Source of the DNA: Amycolatopsis iheyensis
GTDB lineage: Bacteria > Actinomycetota > Actinomycetes > Mycobacteriales > Pseudonocardiaceae
Length of the DNA: 64,000 nucleotides
NCBI RefSeq assembly: GCF_024703995.1
Contig: NZ_JAMXQV010000016.1
Location: forward strand, 186,001 to 250,000
Direction of reading: 5' to 3'
Below are positions 51,451 through 60,000 of the stretch, in pieces. The notes below the pieces were generated by a model. That model was not told the DNA's origin. It did no database searches and saw only the letters and a program-made list of their open reading frames with translations. Each line of letters begins with the position of its first letter. Position 1 is the stretch's first letter. A program made the translations under genes and the position numbers.

Positions 51451-52434
51451 CTATTCGCCCCCGGTCGGGGCGTCCGGGGGCACTTCCAGTGCCTTTCTCG
51501 TCTCGACCACGTCGTCGTCGATCTGGGTGACGAGCCCGGCCGAGTCGGAGAACCGCACCTGGTCGCGCAGCCGCGTCACGAAGTCGATCGCCACGTGCTG
51601 GCCGTAGAAGTCCTCGTCGACGTCGAGGACGAACGCCTCGACGGTCCGCTCGCGCCCGGAGAAGGTCGGGTTCGTGCCCACCGAAACCGCGGCGCGCAGC
51701 CGGCGCGCGGGATCCGCCGACCGGGTGAACCAGGCGCTGTAGACGCCGTCGGCCGGGACGGCGGCGAAGCGCGGCGTCGACAGGTTCGCCGTCGGGTAGC
51801 CGAGCTCGTGGCCGCGGCCGTCACCGCGCACGACGATGCCCTCCAGCCGGTGCGGGCGGCCGAGCGCCTCGGCCGCGGCGACGACGTCACCGGCGTCGAT
51901 GCACGACCGGACGTAGGTGCTGGAGAAGGTGATCGCCGACTGGTCCTCTTCGGACAGTTCCTTGCCCTGCAGCTCGGCGCCGTAGGCGGCGAAGCCGAAC
52001 CGGCGGCCGAGGGTGCGCAGCAGCGCGACGTCGCCGGCGGCCTTGGCGCCGAAGGTGAAGTTGTCGCCGACGATCACCGCGGCCGCGTGCAGCCGGTCGA
52101 CGAGCACCTCGTGGACGAACTCCTCCGGCTGCAGCCGCGACAGCTCCAAGGTGAAGGGCAGCACACAGAAGACGTCGACGCCGAGGCCTTCGACGATTTC
52201 CGCTTTGCGCCGCAACGTGGTCAGCTGCGCCGGGTGGCTGCCCGGGCGCAGCACCTCCGACGGGTGCGGGTCGAAGGTGAGCATCACGCTGGGCAGCCCG
52301 CGCTCGGCGGCCGCCGCCACGGTCCGGTTGACCAGCTCCTGGTGTCCGCGGTGGACACCGTCGAACACGCCGATGGTGACCACGCACCGGCCCCAGCCGC
52401 CGGGAAGGTCCCCCAGTCCACGCCACCGCAGCAC
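51451..52434 (-). CDS. ribF: Bifunctional riboflavin kinase/FAD synthetase
   Basis: 327 residues. The N-terminal FAD-synthetase (nucleotidyltransferase) domain has IGVFDGVHRGHQELV; the C-terminal flavokinase has GRGHELGYPTANL with the PTAN motif. It makes FMN and FAD, which serve PyrD, ThyX, WrbA-like and other flavoproteins here. GTG start after GGGAGAG. Lies next to truB as in mycobacteria. Confidence 0.94.
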   Translation of the reverse strand: MLRWRGLGDLPGGWGRCVVTIGVFDGVHRGHQELVNRTVAAAAERGLPSVMLTFDPHPSEVLRPGSHPAQLTTLRRKAEIVEGLGVDVFCVLPFTLELSRLQPEEFVHEVLVDRLHAAAVIVGDNFTFGAKAAGDVALLRTLGRRFGFAAYGAELQGKELSEEDQSAITFSSTYVRSCIDAGDVVAAAEALGRPHRLEGIVVRGDGRGHELGYPTANLSTPRFAAVPADGVYSAWFTRSADPARRLRAAVSVGTNPTFSGRERTVEAFVLDVDEDFYGQHVAIDFVTRLRDQVRFSDSAGLVTQIDDDVVETRKALEVPPDAPTGGE

Positions 52435-52462
52435 GCCACTCTCCCGTCTTCTCGAAACCACC

Positions 52463-53368
52463 CTAGGCGGGCAGCAGCACGACCACCGCTCGGGACTCGC
52501 CTTGTTCGTCGGCGGCCAGGGCGAGCACCCGGCCGTCGGGCCCGAAGAGCCCGTAGGTGCCTTCGACGCCGGCCGCGGGGATGCGCCGGCCGTGCCGGAC
52601 CGCCCGCGCCGTGGCGGCGTCGATGTCCCGCCGCGGGAAGGCGGCGGCGACGGCGTCGTCGAGGTCGAGGCTCAGCTCCGGGGTTTCCTCGAGCTGGTCG
52701 AGGGTCTTGGCCTTCGCCAGCGTGAACGGCCCGACCGTGGTGCGCCGCAGTGCTTTGAGGTGGCCACCGACGCCGAGGTCGGCGCCGAGGTCGCGGGCCA
52801 GCGCGCGGACGTAGGTGCCGGAGGAGCACTCGACGACGGCGTCGACCTCGACGCGGTCGTCCTCGTGGCGGATCGAGAGGACGTCGAAGCGGTAGACGGT
52901 GACCGGGCGCGGCGGCAGGACGACGTCCTCGCCGGCGCGGACGCGGGCGTAGGCGCGCTTGCCGTCGATCTTGACGGCGCTGACCGCGCTGGGCACCTGC
53001 TGGATGTCGCCGGTCAGCTTGGCCACTCCTGCGGCGATGGCCGCGTCTTCGACGGCTTTCGTGTCCGCGGTGGTGAGGACTTCGCCCTCGGCGTCGTCGG
53101 TCGTGGTGGCGCTGCCGAGGCTGAGGGTGGCCAGGTAGGTCTTGCGGTCCAGCGCCAGGTGGCCGAGCAGCTTGGTGGCGCGCTCGATGCCGAGCACCAG
53201 CACCCCGGTCGCCATCGGGTCGAGCGTGCCGGCGTGCCCGACCTTGCGGGTGCCCATGATGCGGCGGGCCCGGGCGACGACGTCGTGCGACGTCATCCCG
53301 GCGGGCTTGTCGACGATCAGCAGACCGGGCGGCGGGGCAGGACGACGGGGCGGTTTGGGGCTCGACAC
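52463..53368 (-). CDS. truB: tRNA pseudouridine-55 synthase
   Basis: 301 residues. The catalytic Asp lies in GHAGTLDPMATGVL; KPAGMTSHDVV is the first family motif and CSSGTYVRALARDLG the later one. It modifies U55 in the T-loop. GTG start (VSSPKPPRR) 7 nt after TAGGGT, so leaderless; longer frames extend upstream of that box. Confidence 0.95.
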   Translation of the reverse strand: MSSPKPPRRPAPPPGLLIVDKPAGMTSHDVVARARRIMGTRKVGHAGTLDPMATGVLVLGIERATKLLGHLALDRKTYLATLSLGSATTTDDAEGEVLTTADTKAVEDAAIAAGVAKLTGDIQQVPSAVSAVKIDGKRAYARVRAGEDVVLPPRPVTVYRFDVLSIRHEDDRVEVDAVVECSSGTYVRALARDLGADLGVGGHLKALRRTTVGPFTLAKAKTLDQLEETPELSLDLDDAVAAAFPRRDIDAATARAVRHGRRIPAAGVEGTYGLFGPDGRVLALAADEQGESRAVVVLLPA

Positions 53369-53375
53369 GCGGCAA

Positions 53376-53381
53376 ACCCTA
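53376..53381 (-). promoter_or_regulatory. -10 box of truB (leaderless)
   Basis: TAGGGT on the minus strand, 7 nt before the truB GTG. Confidence 0.5.
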
Positions 53382-53405
53382 GCGGCCGTCCGGCAGACTG
53401 GGCGC

Positions 53406-53774
53406 ATGCGGATCAAGCACCAGGTCGTCACCTTCGACGCGGCGGATCTCGCGGCCGAGAGCCGCTTCTGGGCCGGTGTCCTCGGCGGGGAGGTGGACGA
53501 GGACGGCGACTGGCACATGGTGCTGGTGGACGGCGCGCCGCGGATCGGCGTGCAGCTCGCGCCCGGCCACACGCCGCCGGTGTGGCCGGACGGGCCGGTG
53601 CCCCAGCAGGTGCACCTGGACCTGTGGGTCGAAGACTTCCCCGAGGCGCACGCCCAGGTCACCGCGCTCGGCGCCACGGTCCTGAAGGCCGCCACCGGCG
53701 CCACGTCCGGCGACGACTTCCAGGTCTACGCCGACCCGGCCGGCCACCCGTTCTGCCTCTGCTGGCTGGCCTGA
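53406..53774 (+). CDS. VOC-family (glyoxalase/bleomycin-resistance-like) protein
   Basis: 122 residues, one VOC domain: HQVVTFDAADLAAESRFWAG at the start, VHLDLWVEDFPEAHAQV in the middle, and DPAGHPFCLCWLA at the end. Substrate unknown. CAGACT lies 6 nt before the ATG, compatible with a leaderless start. Confidence 0.82.
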   Translation: MRIKHQVVTFDAADLAAESRFWAGVLGGEVDEDGDWHMVLVDGAPRIGVQLAPGHTPPVWPDGPVPQQVHLDLWVEDFPEAHAQVTALGATVLKAATGATSGDDFQVYADPAGHPFCLCWLA

Positions 53775-53796
53775 CCCAACAACACATCCCGCCGAT

Positions 53797-54008
53797 GTCC
53801 CACCAATCACGAGTGATGCCCCGCCAATCACACGTGATGCCCCGCCAATCACGCGAGAAGCCCGGAACTCGCGTGATTGGACCCGAGACTCACGTGATTC
53901 GGGCCGGAACTCGCGTGATCAGACCCGAAACTCGCGAGATCCGGCCTCAATCACGCGAGTTCCGGCCTTGATCACGCGAGTTCCGGCTTCAGTCACGCGA
54001 GTTGCGGG
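53797..54008. repeat. Family A intergenic repeat, copy 3 (largest)
   Basis: About ten 21-nt units built on TCACGCGAGT/ACTCGCGTGA, the first three in one direction (CCAATCACNNGTGATGCCC), then four with ACTCGCGTGATnnGACCC, then three inverted (ATCACGCGAGTTCCGG). It fills the gap between the convergent VOC and SDR genes and touches the SDR stop codon. Confidence 0.85.
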
Positions 54009-54009
54009 T

Positions 54010-54822
54010 TCACGCACGGGCCCGGCGGGCGTGGCGGACCCGCCGGTCCACCATCCGACGCAGGAACGGCGCGGCCAGCGGGCCCAGCGCCGCCAGCAGG
54101 GCCACCGACCGGTCCGGGTACACCGCGTACCGCTCGCGCTCCACCGCCCGGACGATCGCCGTCGCCACCGCGTCGGCCGCCATCGGGCGGATCGTGCCGC
54201 TGATCGCCGCCGTCTCCGGGGGCTTCCAGCGGTTCTCCTCCGTCAGCTGCGGTGTGTCGACGTCCGGTGGGTAGACGCACGCGACGTGCACCCCGGCCGG
54301 GTTCAGCTCGTCGCGCAGGGCCTCCATCAGGCCGCGGACCGCGAACTTCGCCGGCGCGTACGCCGTGTACCCGTAGATCCCCAGCACCGCGGCCGCCGAC
54401 GAGATCGCCACGATCGAGCCGCACCGGCGCCGGACCATCGACGGCGCCACCGCCCGCACCGCGTGCAGCGTCCCGAAGTAGTCGACCTCCACCATGCGCC
54501 GGAACACCTCGTCGTCCAGCTCCAGGAACTCGCCGGGACGCGCTTGGCCGGCGCACGTCACCAGCACGTCGCACGGCCCCGCCGCCGCCACCAGCGACTC
54601 GAACGCCACCTCCACCTCGGCCTGCGACGAGACGTCGGCGACCGCTGTCAGCACCGAAGCGCCGCGTGACTTCAGCGACACCGACGCCTTCCTCAGCCGC
54701 GACGCGTCCCGCGCGACCAGCGACACCGACGCGCCGCGGGCGGCCAGCGCCGCCGCGGTCGCCAGGCCGATCCCGCTGGAACCACCCGTGATCACCGCGT
54801 GCGCGCCGCGCAGCCCGGTCAC
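54010..54822 (-). CDS. Short-chain dehydrogenase (3-ketodihydrosphingosine-reductase-like)
   Basis: 270 residues. TGGSSGIGLATAAAL binds the cofactor, Ser is in VAISSAAA, and the catalytic Tyr-Lys is in YAPAKFAVRG. VACVYPPDVDTPQLTEENRW resembles ketosphinganine reductases more than typical SDRs. Substrate not shown by context. GTG start. Confidence 0.83.
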   Translation of the reverse strand: MTGLRGAHAVITGGSSGIGLATAAALAARGASVSLVARDASRLRKASVSLKSRGASVLTAVADVSSQAEVEVAFESLVAAAGPCDVLVTCAGQARPGEFLELDDEVFRRMVEVDYFGTLHAVRAVAPSMVRRRCGSIVAISSAAAVLGIYGYTAYAPAKFAVRGLMEALRDELNPAGVHVACVYPPDVDTPQLTEENRWKPPETAAISGTIRPMAADAVATAIVRAVERERYAVYPDRSVALLAALGPLAAPFLRRMVDRRVRHARRARA

Positions 54823-54980
54823 GAAACCACCCCCGAATATGAAGGAGATTCACATACAACCATGTGGTGAACGCCACCGGGATAACAGCTATGTTTCGTC
54901 GTTGCTTAGGCGCTACAAGTAGTAAGGACGGCAGCGTGGGCGTCCGGTGCCCCGAACACGCCGATTTCCTGGAGGAACTT

Positions 54981-56306
54981 GTGCCGCCCGCCACCGGCCG
55001 CGCCACCGCCCGGTCCTGGCTCATCTGGCTCGCCGCCGTCACCGTCTACCTCCTCGCGGTGTTCCACCGCACCTCGTTCGGCGTCGCCGGGCTGCAGGCC
55101 GCCGAGCGCTTCGGCGTCGGCGCGGCCGCGCTCGGCACGTTCACCGTGCTGCAGGTCGGCGTCTACGCGGCGATGCAGATCCCGACCGGCGTGCTGGTCG
55201 ACCGCTACGGCCCCCGCCGCGTCCTCACCGTCGCCGTGCTGGTGCTCGGCCTCGGCCAGATCCTGCTCGGCGTCGCCCACTCCTACGGCCTCGGCCTGGT
55301 CGCCCGCGGCGTGCTCGGCCTCGGCGACGCGCTCACGTTCGTCAGCGTGCTGCGCCTGGTCGCGGCCCACTTCCCGGGCCGCCAGTACGCGCTGCTGACG
55401 TCGTTCACCGCGGCCGTCGGCTACATCGGCAACCTCGCCGCCACCGTCCCGCTGTCCCTGGTGCTCGACAGCGCCGGCTGGACGCCCACCTTCCTGGCCG
55501 TCGGCGCCGTCACGGTCCTCTACACCGTGGTCGTGACGCTCCGGGTCCGCGACGTCCCCGCCGGCGAACCGCTGCCGGCCCGCGAGACCGTCCACCCGCG
55601 CGAGCTCGGCCGCCGCGTCGCCGAAGCGTGGCGGACGCCGGGGACGCGCCTCGGGTTCTGGGTCCACTTCAGCACGATGTTCGCCCCGAACGCCCTGACG
55701 CTGCTGTGGGGCGTCCCGTGGCTGGTGCAGGGCCAGGGCCAGTCGATGGCGACCGCGAGCACGCTGCTCACGGTGTTCGTCTTCGGCTCGATGGCCGGCG
55801 GCCCGCTGCTGGGCGGCGTGATCGGCCGGCATCCGTCGCTGCGGATGCCGCTGGTCGGCGGGTACATCGGCGGGGCCGCGGTGATCTGGGCGGTGCTGCT
55901 CGGCTGGCCGGGCCAGGTCCCGGTGGCCGTGCTGGTGCCGACGTTCGCCTTCCTCGCCCTCGGCGGCCCGTCGTCGATGATCGGCTTCGCGCTCGCCCGC
56001 GACTACAACCCGCTGAGCCGGGTGGGCACGGCCACCGGCGTGGTCAACGTCGGCGGCTTCATCGCGACGACCATCGCCGCCCTCGGCGTCGGCGTGCTGC
56101 TGCAGTGGACGGGCGGCAACTTCCGCGTCTCGCTGCTGGCGATCGTCGCGATCCTGGCGCTGGGCACGGTCCGGATGCTGGTGTGGTGGCGCCGGACGCG
56201 CGCCCACCTGTTCCTGGCCGAGGCCCGCGGTGAGGAACTGCCGGTGCGAATCACCCGCCGGCGCTGGGACGCGGCGTTGCCGGAGACGCCGATCGTCGCC
56301 GCCTGA
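54981..56306 (+). CDS. MFS transporter
   Basis: 441 residues, twelve predicted helices; PTGVLVDRYGPRRVL between helices 2 and 3 is the MFS signature. The GTG (VPPATGRATARSW) is chosen because GGAGG lies 5 nt upstream; the in-frame longer version adds a non-membrane lead with no ribosome binding site. Substrate unknown. Divergent from the SDR gene. Confidence 0.83.
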   Translation: MPPATGRATARSWLIWLAAVTVYLLAVFHRTSFGVAGLQAAERFGVGAAALGTFTVLQVGVYAAMQIPTGVLVDRYGPRRVLTVAVLVLGLGQILLGVAHSYGLGLVARGVLGLGDALTFVSVLRLVAAHFPGRQYALLTSFTAAVGYIGNLAATVPLSLVLDSAGWTPTFLAVGAVTVLYTVVVTLRVRDVPAGEPLPARETVHPRELGRRVAEAWRTPGTRLGFWVHFSTMFAPNALTLLWGVPWLVQGQGQSMATASTLLTVFVFGSMAGGPLLGGVIGRHPSLRMPLVGGYIGGAAVIWAVLLGWPGQVPVAVLVPTFAFLALGGPSSMIGFALARDYNPLSRVGTATGVVNVGGFIATTIAALGVGVLLQWTGGNFRVSLLAIVAILALGTVRMLVWWRRTRAHLFLAEARGEELPVRITRRRWDAALPETPIVAA

Positions 56307-56315
56307 AGATCCCGA

Positions 56316-56506
56316 GCCCGTAACTCGCGTGACCGAACCCGTGACTCGCGTGACCGGAGCCGGAACTCACGTGATCGGGACCTGAACTCACGTGATTGAA
56401 GCCGTAACTCGCGAGTTCCGGCCCGAATCACGCGAGTTCCGGCTCTGATCACGCGAGATTCGGGGCATCTCGCGTGATTGGAGAGGCATCACGCGTGATT
56501 GCGGGG
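56316..56506. repeat. Family A intergenic repeat, copy 4
   Basis: About nine 21-22-nt units on the same core: four with AACTC(G/A)CGTGAnn, a central ACTCGCGAGTT palindrome, then inverted units (ATCACGCGAG...) and two GCGTGATT units. It fills the convergent gap between the MFS and MATE genes and abuts the MATE stop codon. Confidence 0.85.
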
Positions 56507-57829
56507 TCAGGTGGGGCGGATTGCTCCGGTTACTGCCCAGTTTCCCGAGCGCCAGCGGGCCACGACGAAGGCCAGGCGGAGGACCATGAAGAGCGAGAGG
56601 CCGGTCCAGATGCCCGTCAGGCCCCAGTCGAAGCCCAGGGACGCCCAGATCAGCGGGAGGAAGCCCAGCGCCGCGCTGCCCAGGGTCGCGTTGCGGAGGA
56701 ATGCCGCGTCGCCCGCGCCCAGCAGGACGCCGTCGAGCGCGAAGACCACGCCCGCGATCGGCTGCAGGGCCACGAAGAACCACCACGCGTGCGGGATCTC
56801 CGCCAGCACGCCCGGGTCGGACGTGAACGCGTGCGGCAGCACCCACGACAGCGCCGCGAACAGCACGCACAGGAAGCAGCCCAGCAGCAGCCCGTAGCCC
56901 GTGATCTGCGCCGCGACCCCGCGTGCCCGCCGGGCCGCGTTCGCGCCCAGTGCCGCGCCCACCAGGGACTGCGCCGCGATCGCCACCGAGTCCAGCACCA
57001 GCGAGAGGAACGTCCACAGCTGCAACACCACCTGGTGCGCGCCCACCGCCTCGGTCGACGTGCGGGCCGCGACGGCCGCCGCCGAGACGAAGCACGCCTG
57101 GAACGCGAGGCTGCGCAGCACCAGGTCGCGGCCCAGGCCGAGCTGGGCGCGCATCACCTTGAAGTCCGGCCGCAGGCCGGCCTTCTCCTTCACCAGCGCC
57201 GCGAAGAACAGCGACGCCGAGACCACCTGCGCGACGACGTTCGCGATCGCCGAGCCCTCCAGCCCGAGCCCCGCCCAGTAGACGAGCACCGGGCACAGCA
57301 CGGCCGAGATCCCGTTGCCGGCCAGGACGTACCGCAGCGGCTTCGCGGCGTCCTGCACCCCGCGCATCCAGCCGTTGCCGGCCATGGTGACGAGGATCAG
57401 CGGCGCGCCGAACAACGCGATCCGCACCCACGACACCGCCGCGCCGGCGACCTCCTCGCTGCCCGAGAGCACCCGGGCGATCGGCCACGCCAGCAGCTGC
57501 CCCGCGACCAGCACGGCGAGCCCGACGAACACCGCCAGCCACGTCGCCTGCACGCCCTCCCGCACCGCCTCGGCCCGGCGTCCGGCGCCGTGCAGCCGGG
57601 CGGTGCGCGACGTCGTGCCGTACGACAGGAACGTCAGCTGGCTCGAAACCTGGGCCAGCACGACGCCGCCGAGCGCCAGCCCGGCCAGCGGCAGCGCGCC
57701 GAGGTGGCCGACCACCGCGGTGTCGACCAGCACGTACAACGGCTCGGCGGCCAGCACGCCCAGCGCCGGCACGGCCAGGCCGAGCACGCGCTTGGCCGGG
57801 ATCCGCTCGATGTCCTCCACTTTCACCAC
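56507..57829 (-). CDS. MATE-family efflux protein (DinF-like)
   Basis: 440 residues, twelve helices. LGLAVPALGVLAAEPLYVLVDTAVVGHLG is spread over helix 1, and the second MATE repeat begins near residue 225. Position between DHH and truB genes matches mycobacterial dinF (Rv2836c). GTG start 7 nt after TAGAGT; longer frames enter the P450 gene. Confidence 0.88.
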   Translation of the reverse strand: MVKVEDIERIPAKRVLGLAVPALGVLAAEPLYVLVDTAVVGHLGALPLAGLALGGVVLAQVSSQLTFLSYGTTSRTARLHGAGRRAEAVREGVQATWLAVFVGLAVLVAGQLLAWPIARVLSGSEEVAGAAVSWVRIALFGAPLILVTMAGNGWMRGVQDAAKPLRYVLAGNGISAVLCPVLVYWAGLGLEGSAIANVVAQVVSASLFFAALVKEKAGLRPDFKVMRAQLGLGRDLVLRSLAFQACFVSAAAVAARTSTEAVGAHQVVLQLWTFLSLVLDSVAIAAQSLVGAALGANAARRARGVAAQITGYGLLLGCFLCVLFAALSWVLPHAFTSDPGVLAEIPHAWWFFVALQPIAGVVFALDGVLLGAGDAAFLRNATLGSAALGFLPLIWASLGFDWGLTGIWTGLSLFMVLRLAFVVARWRSGNWAVTGAIRPT

Positions 57830-57836
57830 GAACCGG

Positions 57837-57842
57837 ACTCTA
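57837..57842 (-). promoter_or_regulatory. -10 box of the MATE gene (leaderless)
   Basis: TAGAGT on the minus strand, 7 nt before the GTG. Confidence 0.5.
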
Positions 57843-57866
57843 ACCGCCGGCACCGACAGTTCCGCG

Positions 57867-58976
57867 TCACAGCCGGACCGGCAGCCTCCGCAAGGACCGG
57901 CTCCGGAACGCCGACCGCCACTCCAGCTCGGCGTAAGGCACGGCCAGCGACAGCCCGGGGTGCCGCGAGAACAACGCCGCGAGCCCCACCTCGACCTCCA
58001 GCCGGGCCAGCGGCGCACCCAGGCAGTAGTGCGGCCCGAACCCGAACCCGACGTGCGGGTTCTCGGCCCGCGACGGATCGAAGACGTCGGCGTCGGGGAA
58101 CACGGACGCGTCGCGGTGGGCCGAGGCGACGGCCAGCATGACCGTCTCGCCCGCCGGGATCGTCGTGCCACCGGTTTCGACGTCGTGGACCGGGAACCGC
58201 CGGATCGCCAGCTGCAGCGGCGAGGCGTGCCGGACCAGTTCGTCCACAGTGGACGAGGTGAGCCCGGCCGAGAGCAGCTCGGCCAAGCCGTTGCCCAGCA
58301 CGTGCACGACGTTCTCGTACCCGGCGAGCAGCAGCAGGAACGCCGCGCTCAGCATCTCGTCGGCGGTGAGCGAGTCCGCCACCACGCTGAGCAGGTCGTC
58401 GCCGGGCGACTCCCGCTTCGCCGCGACCAGTGAAGTCAGGAACGCGTACAGCGAACCCATCGCCGAACGCGCGCGGGCGGGGTCCGCCGGCACGAGCACC
58501 GCGTCGGTCCACTCGCGGAACGCCGTGACGTCGGCGGGCGGGACGCCGAGCAGCTCGCAGATCACCCGGATCGGCAGCGGCACGCAGAACTCGGCGAGCA
58601 GGTCGTCCCCGCCCACCGCGTCGGCCAGCGAGCGGGCGATCTCCTCGACGGCCGGCCGCAGGGCTTCGACGCGGCGCGGGGTGAACGCCCGGCCCAGGAT
58701 CCGCCGCAGCCGCGGGTGGTCCGGCGCGTCCATGTTCAGCAGGTTCCGATCCAGCGACGCCGGCAGCGAAAGCCCGCGGTACCCGGTGGTGGAGTGGGCC
58801 TTGTCCAGCGAGAGCCGCAGATCGGCGAGACCGGCGCGGACGTCTTCGTAGCCGGTGACCAGCCACACCGGTGAGCCGTCCGGCGCCTCGGCCCGGTGCA
58901 CCGGGCCTTCCGCGCGCAGCCGCGCGTAGGAGCACACCGGGTCCTTCAGGAACTCCTCGTCGAACCGCACCACCAC
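57867..58976 (-). CDS. Cytochrome P450
   Basis: 369 residues, slightly short for a soluble bacterial P450 (about 400). The heme loop FGFGPHYCLGAPLAR with the axial Cys and the ExxR of ELVRHAS are intact. The I-helix oxygen-activation motif is AGYEN, with Asn in place of the usual Thr, seen in some atypical P450s. No ferredoxin or pathway genes are adjacent. First of three consecutive GTG codons, 6 nt after TAGGGT. It is inserted between otherwise syntenic MATE and DHH genes. Confidence 0.9.
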   Translation of the reverse strand: MVVRFDEEFLKDPVCSYARLRAEGPVHRAEAPDGSPVWLVTGYEDVRAGLADLRLSLDKAHSTTGYRGLSLPASLDRNLLNMDAPDHPRLRRILGRAFTPRRVEALRPAVEEIARSLADAVGGDDLLAEFCVPLPIRVICELLGVPPADVTAFREWTDAVLVPADPARARSAMGSLYAFLTSLVAAKRESPGDDLLSVVADSLTADEMLSAAFLLLLAGYENVVHVLGNGLAELLSAGLTSSTVDELVRHASPLQLAIRRFPVHDVETGGTTIPAGETVMLAVASAHRDASVFPDADVFDPSRAENPHVGFGFGPHYCLGAPLARLEVEVGLAALFSRHPGLSLAVPYAELEWRSAFRSRSLRRLPVRL

Positions 58977-58982
58977 AGGTCC

Positions 58983-58988
58983 ACCCTA
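58983..58988 (-). promoter_or_regulatory. -10 box of the P450 gene (leaderless)
   Basis: TAGGGT on the minus strand; its first three bases are the TAG stop of the DHH gene. Confidence 0.5.
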
Positions 58989-59975
58989 GAGCAGCGGCGC
59001 CCGCTCCAGCGCTTCCCGCAGCCCGGCGAGCACCTCCGGCGCCGAGCCCGCGATCGTGCAGCCCGCGGCCTGCCGGTGCCCGCCGCCGCCGAACTCGGCC
59101 GCCACCGCCGAGACGTCGATTCCGATGGAGCGCAACGAGATCTGCCACTGCGCGGGGTTGCCCAGGTCCTGTTTGAGCACCGCCGCGACGGCCGCCTCGC
59201 GTACCGAGCGGACGACGTCGACGACCGACTCGACCTCCTCGCCCCGCACCGTCCGCGCCGCCTCGACCGGGACCACCGCGTGCACGAAACCCCGGCCCTG
59301 CGCGGCTTCCGGCTCCAGCCGGGCCCCGGCGAGCACCGACGAGAGCATCGGCAGCCAGGTGAACGGCCGCTCGTCGACGATCCGCCGCACCACCGCCTCC
59401 GGGTCGACGCCCGCTTCCAGCAGCCGCGCGGCCATCCGGTGGGTCTCCGGGCTCGCCCGGCGGAACCCGCTCGTGTCGGTGACGATCCCCGCGTAGATCC
59501 CCCGCGCGATCGGCTCGTCCAGCTCCACGCCCATGGCGTCGAGGATCCGGAAGACCAGGATCGCGCTGGCCTCGGCGCTCTCGTCGACGACGTTGCAGGC
59601 GCCGTAGCACGTGTTGGTCGCGTGGTGGTCGATCACCAGCACCGAGCCGGCCAGCTCGACGCGCCCGGCGAGCCGGCCCAGCCGCTTCGGCACCGGCGTG
59701 TCGACGCAGACCAGCAGCGCCTCGCTGTCGGGCAGGTCGTCGGGGTGGGTCAGCAGGCCGTCCTCGTCGAGCCACCGCAGCGTCTCCGGGGCCTCGTCGG
59801 GCTCGCCGAACGAGACGCGCACCCGGGCGCCGCGCCGGTGCAGCGCCCGGCCGAGGGCCAGCGCGCTGCCGAGCGCGTCCGCGTCGGGGCGGACGTGCCC
59901 GAGCACCGTCACGTCGGTGGCCGACGCGAGCAGCGCCGCCGCGTCCCGGATGTCCTGCGCCAAAGTAGGGGTCAC
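58986..59975 (-). CDS. DHH-DHHA1 phosphoesterase (NrnA-like nanoRNase/pAp phosphatase)
   Basis: 329 residues. DHH domain motifs: GHVRPDADALGSAL, VDTP, IDHHATN; the DHHA1 end is EFGGGGHRQAAGC. These enzymes degrade short oligoribonucleotides and dephosphorylate pAp, or cleave cyclic dinucleotides such as c-di-AMP (the mycobacterial homologue Rv2837c, CnpB, does so). GTG start 8 nt after TAGCGT. Confidence 0.9.
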   Translation of the reverse strand: MTPTLAQDIRDAAALLASATDVTVLGHVRPDADALGSALALGRALHRRGARVRVSFGEPDEAPETLRWLDEDGLLTHPDDLPDSEALLVCVDTPVPKRLGRLAGRVELAGSVLVIDHHATNTCYGACNVVDESAEASAILVFRILDAMGVELDEPIARGIYAGIVTDTSGFRRASPETHRMAARLLEAGVDPEAVVRRIVDERPFTWLPMLSSVLAGARLEPEAAQGRGFVHAVVPVEAARTVRGEEVESVVDVVRSVREAAVAAVLKQDLGNPAQWQISLRSIGIDVSAVAAEFGGGGHRQAAGCTIAGSAPEVLAGLREALERAPLL

Positions 59976-59983
59976 GGTGCGTC

Positions 59984-59993
59984 ACGCTACGCT
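59984..59993. promoter_or_regulatory. Overlapping divergent -10 boxes
   Basis: Minus-strand TAGCGT (59984-59989) for the DHH gene and plus-strand TACGCT (59988-59993) for the methyltransferase share two base pairs; each lies 7-8 nt before its start codon, so polymerase should not occupy both at once. Confidence 0.5.
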
Positions 59994-60000
59994 CTGCGGG

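Noticed and set aside
53797..56506. Periodic repeats considered as CRISPR arrays
   Set aside because: Units are contiguous at 21 nt with no unique spacers, orientation flips, and no cas genes are present.
57867..58976. P450 considered as part of a natural-product cluster
   Set aside because: Neighbours are housekeeping genes and no synthase, ferredoxin or tailoring genes are near.
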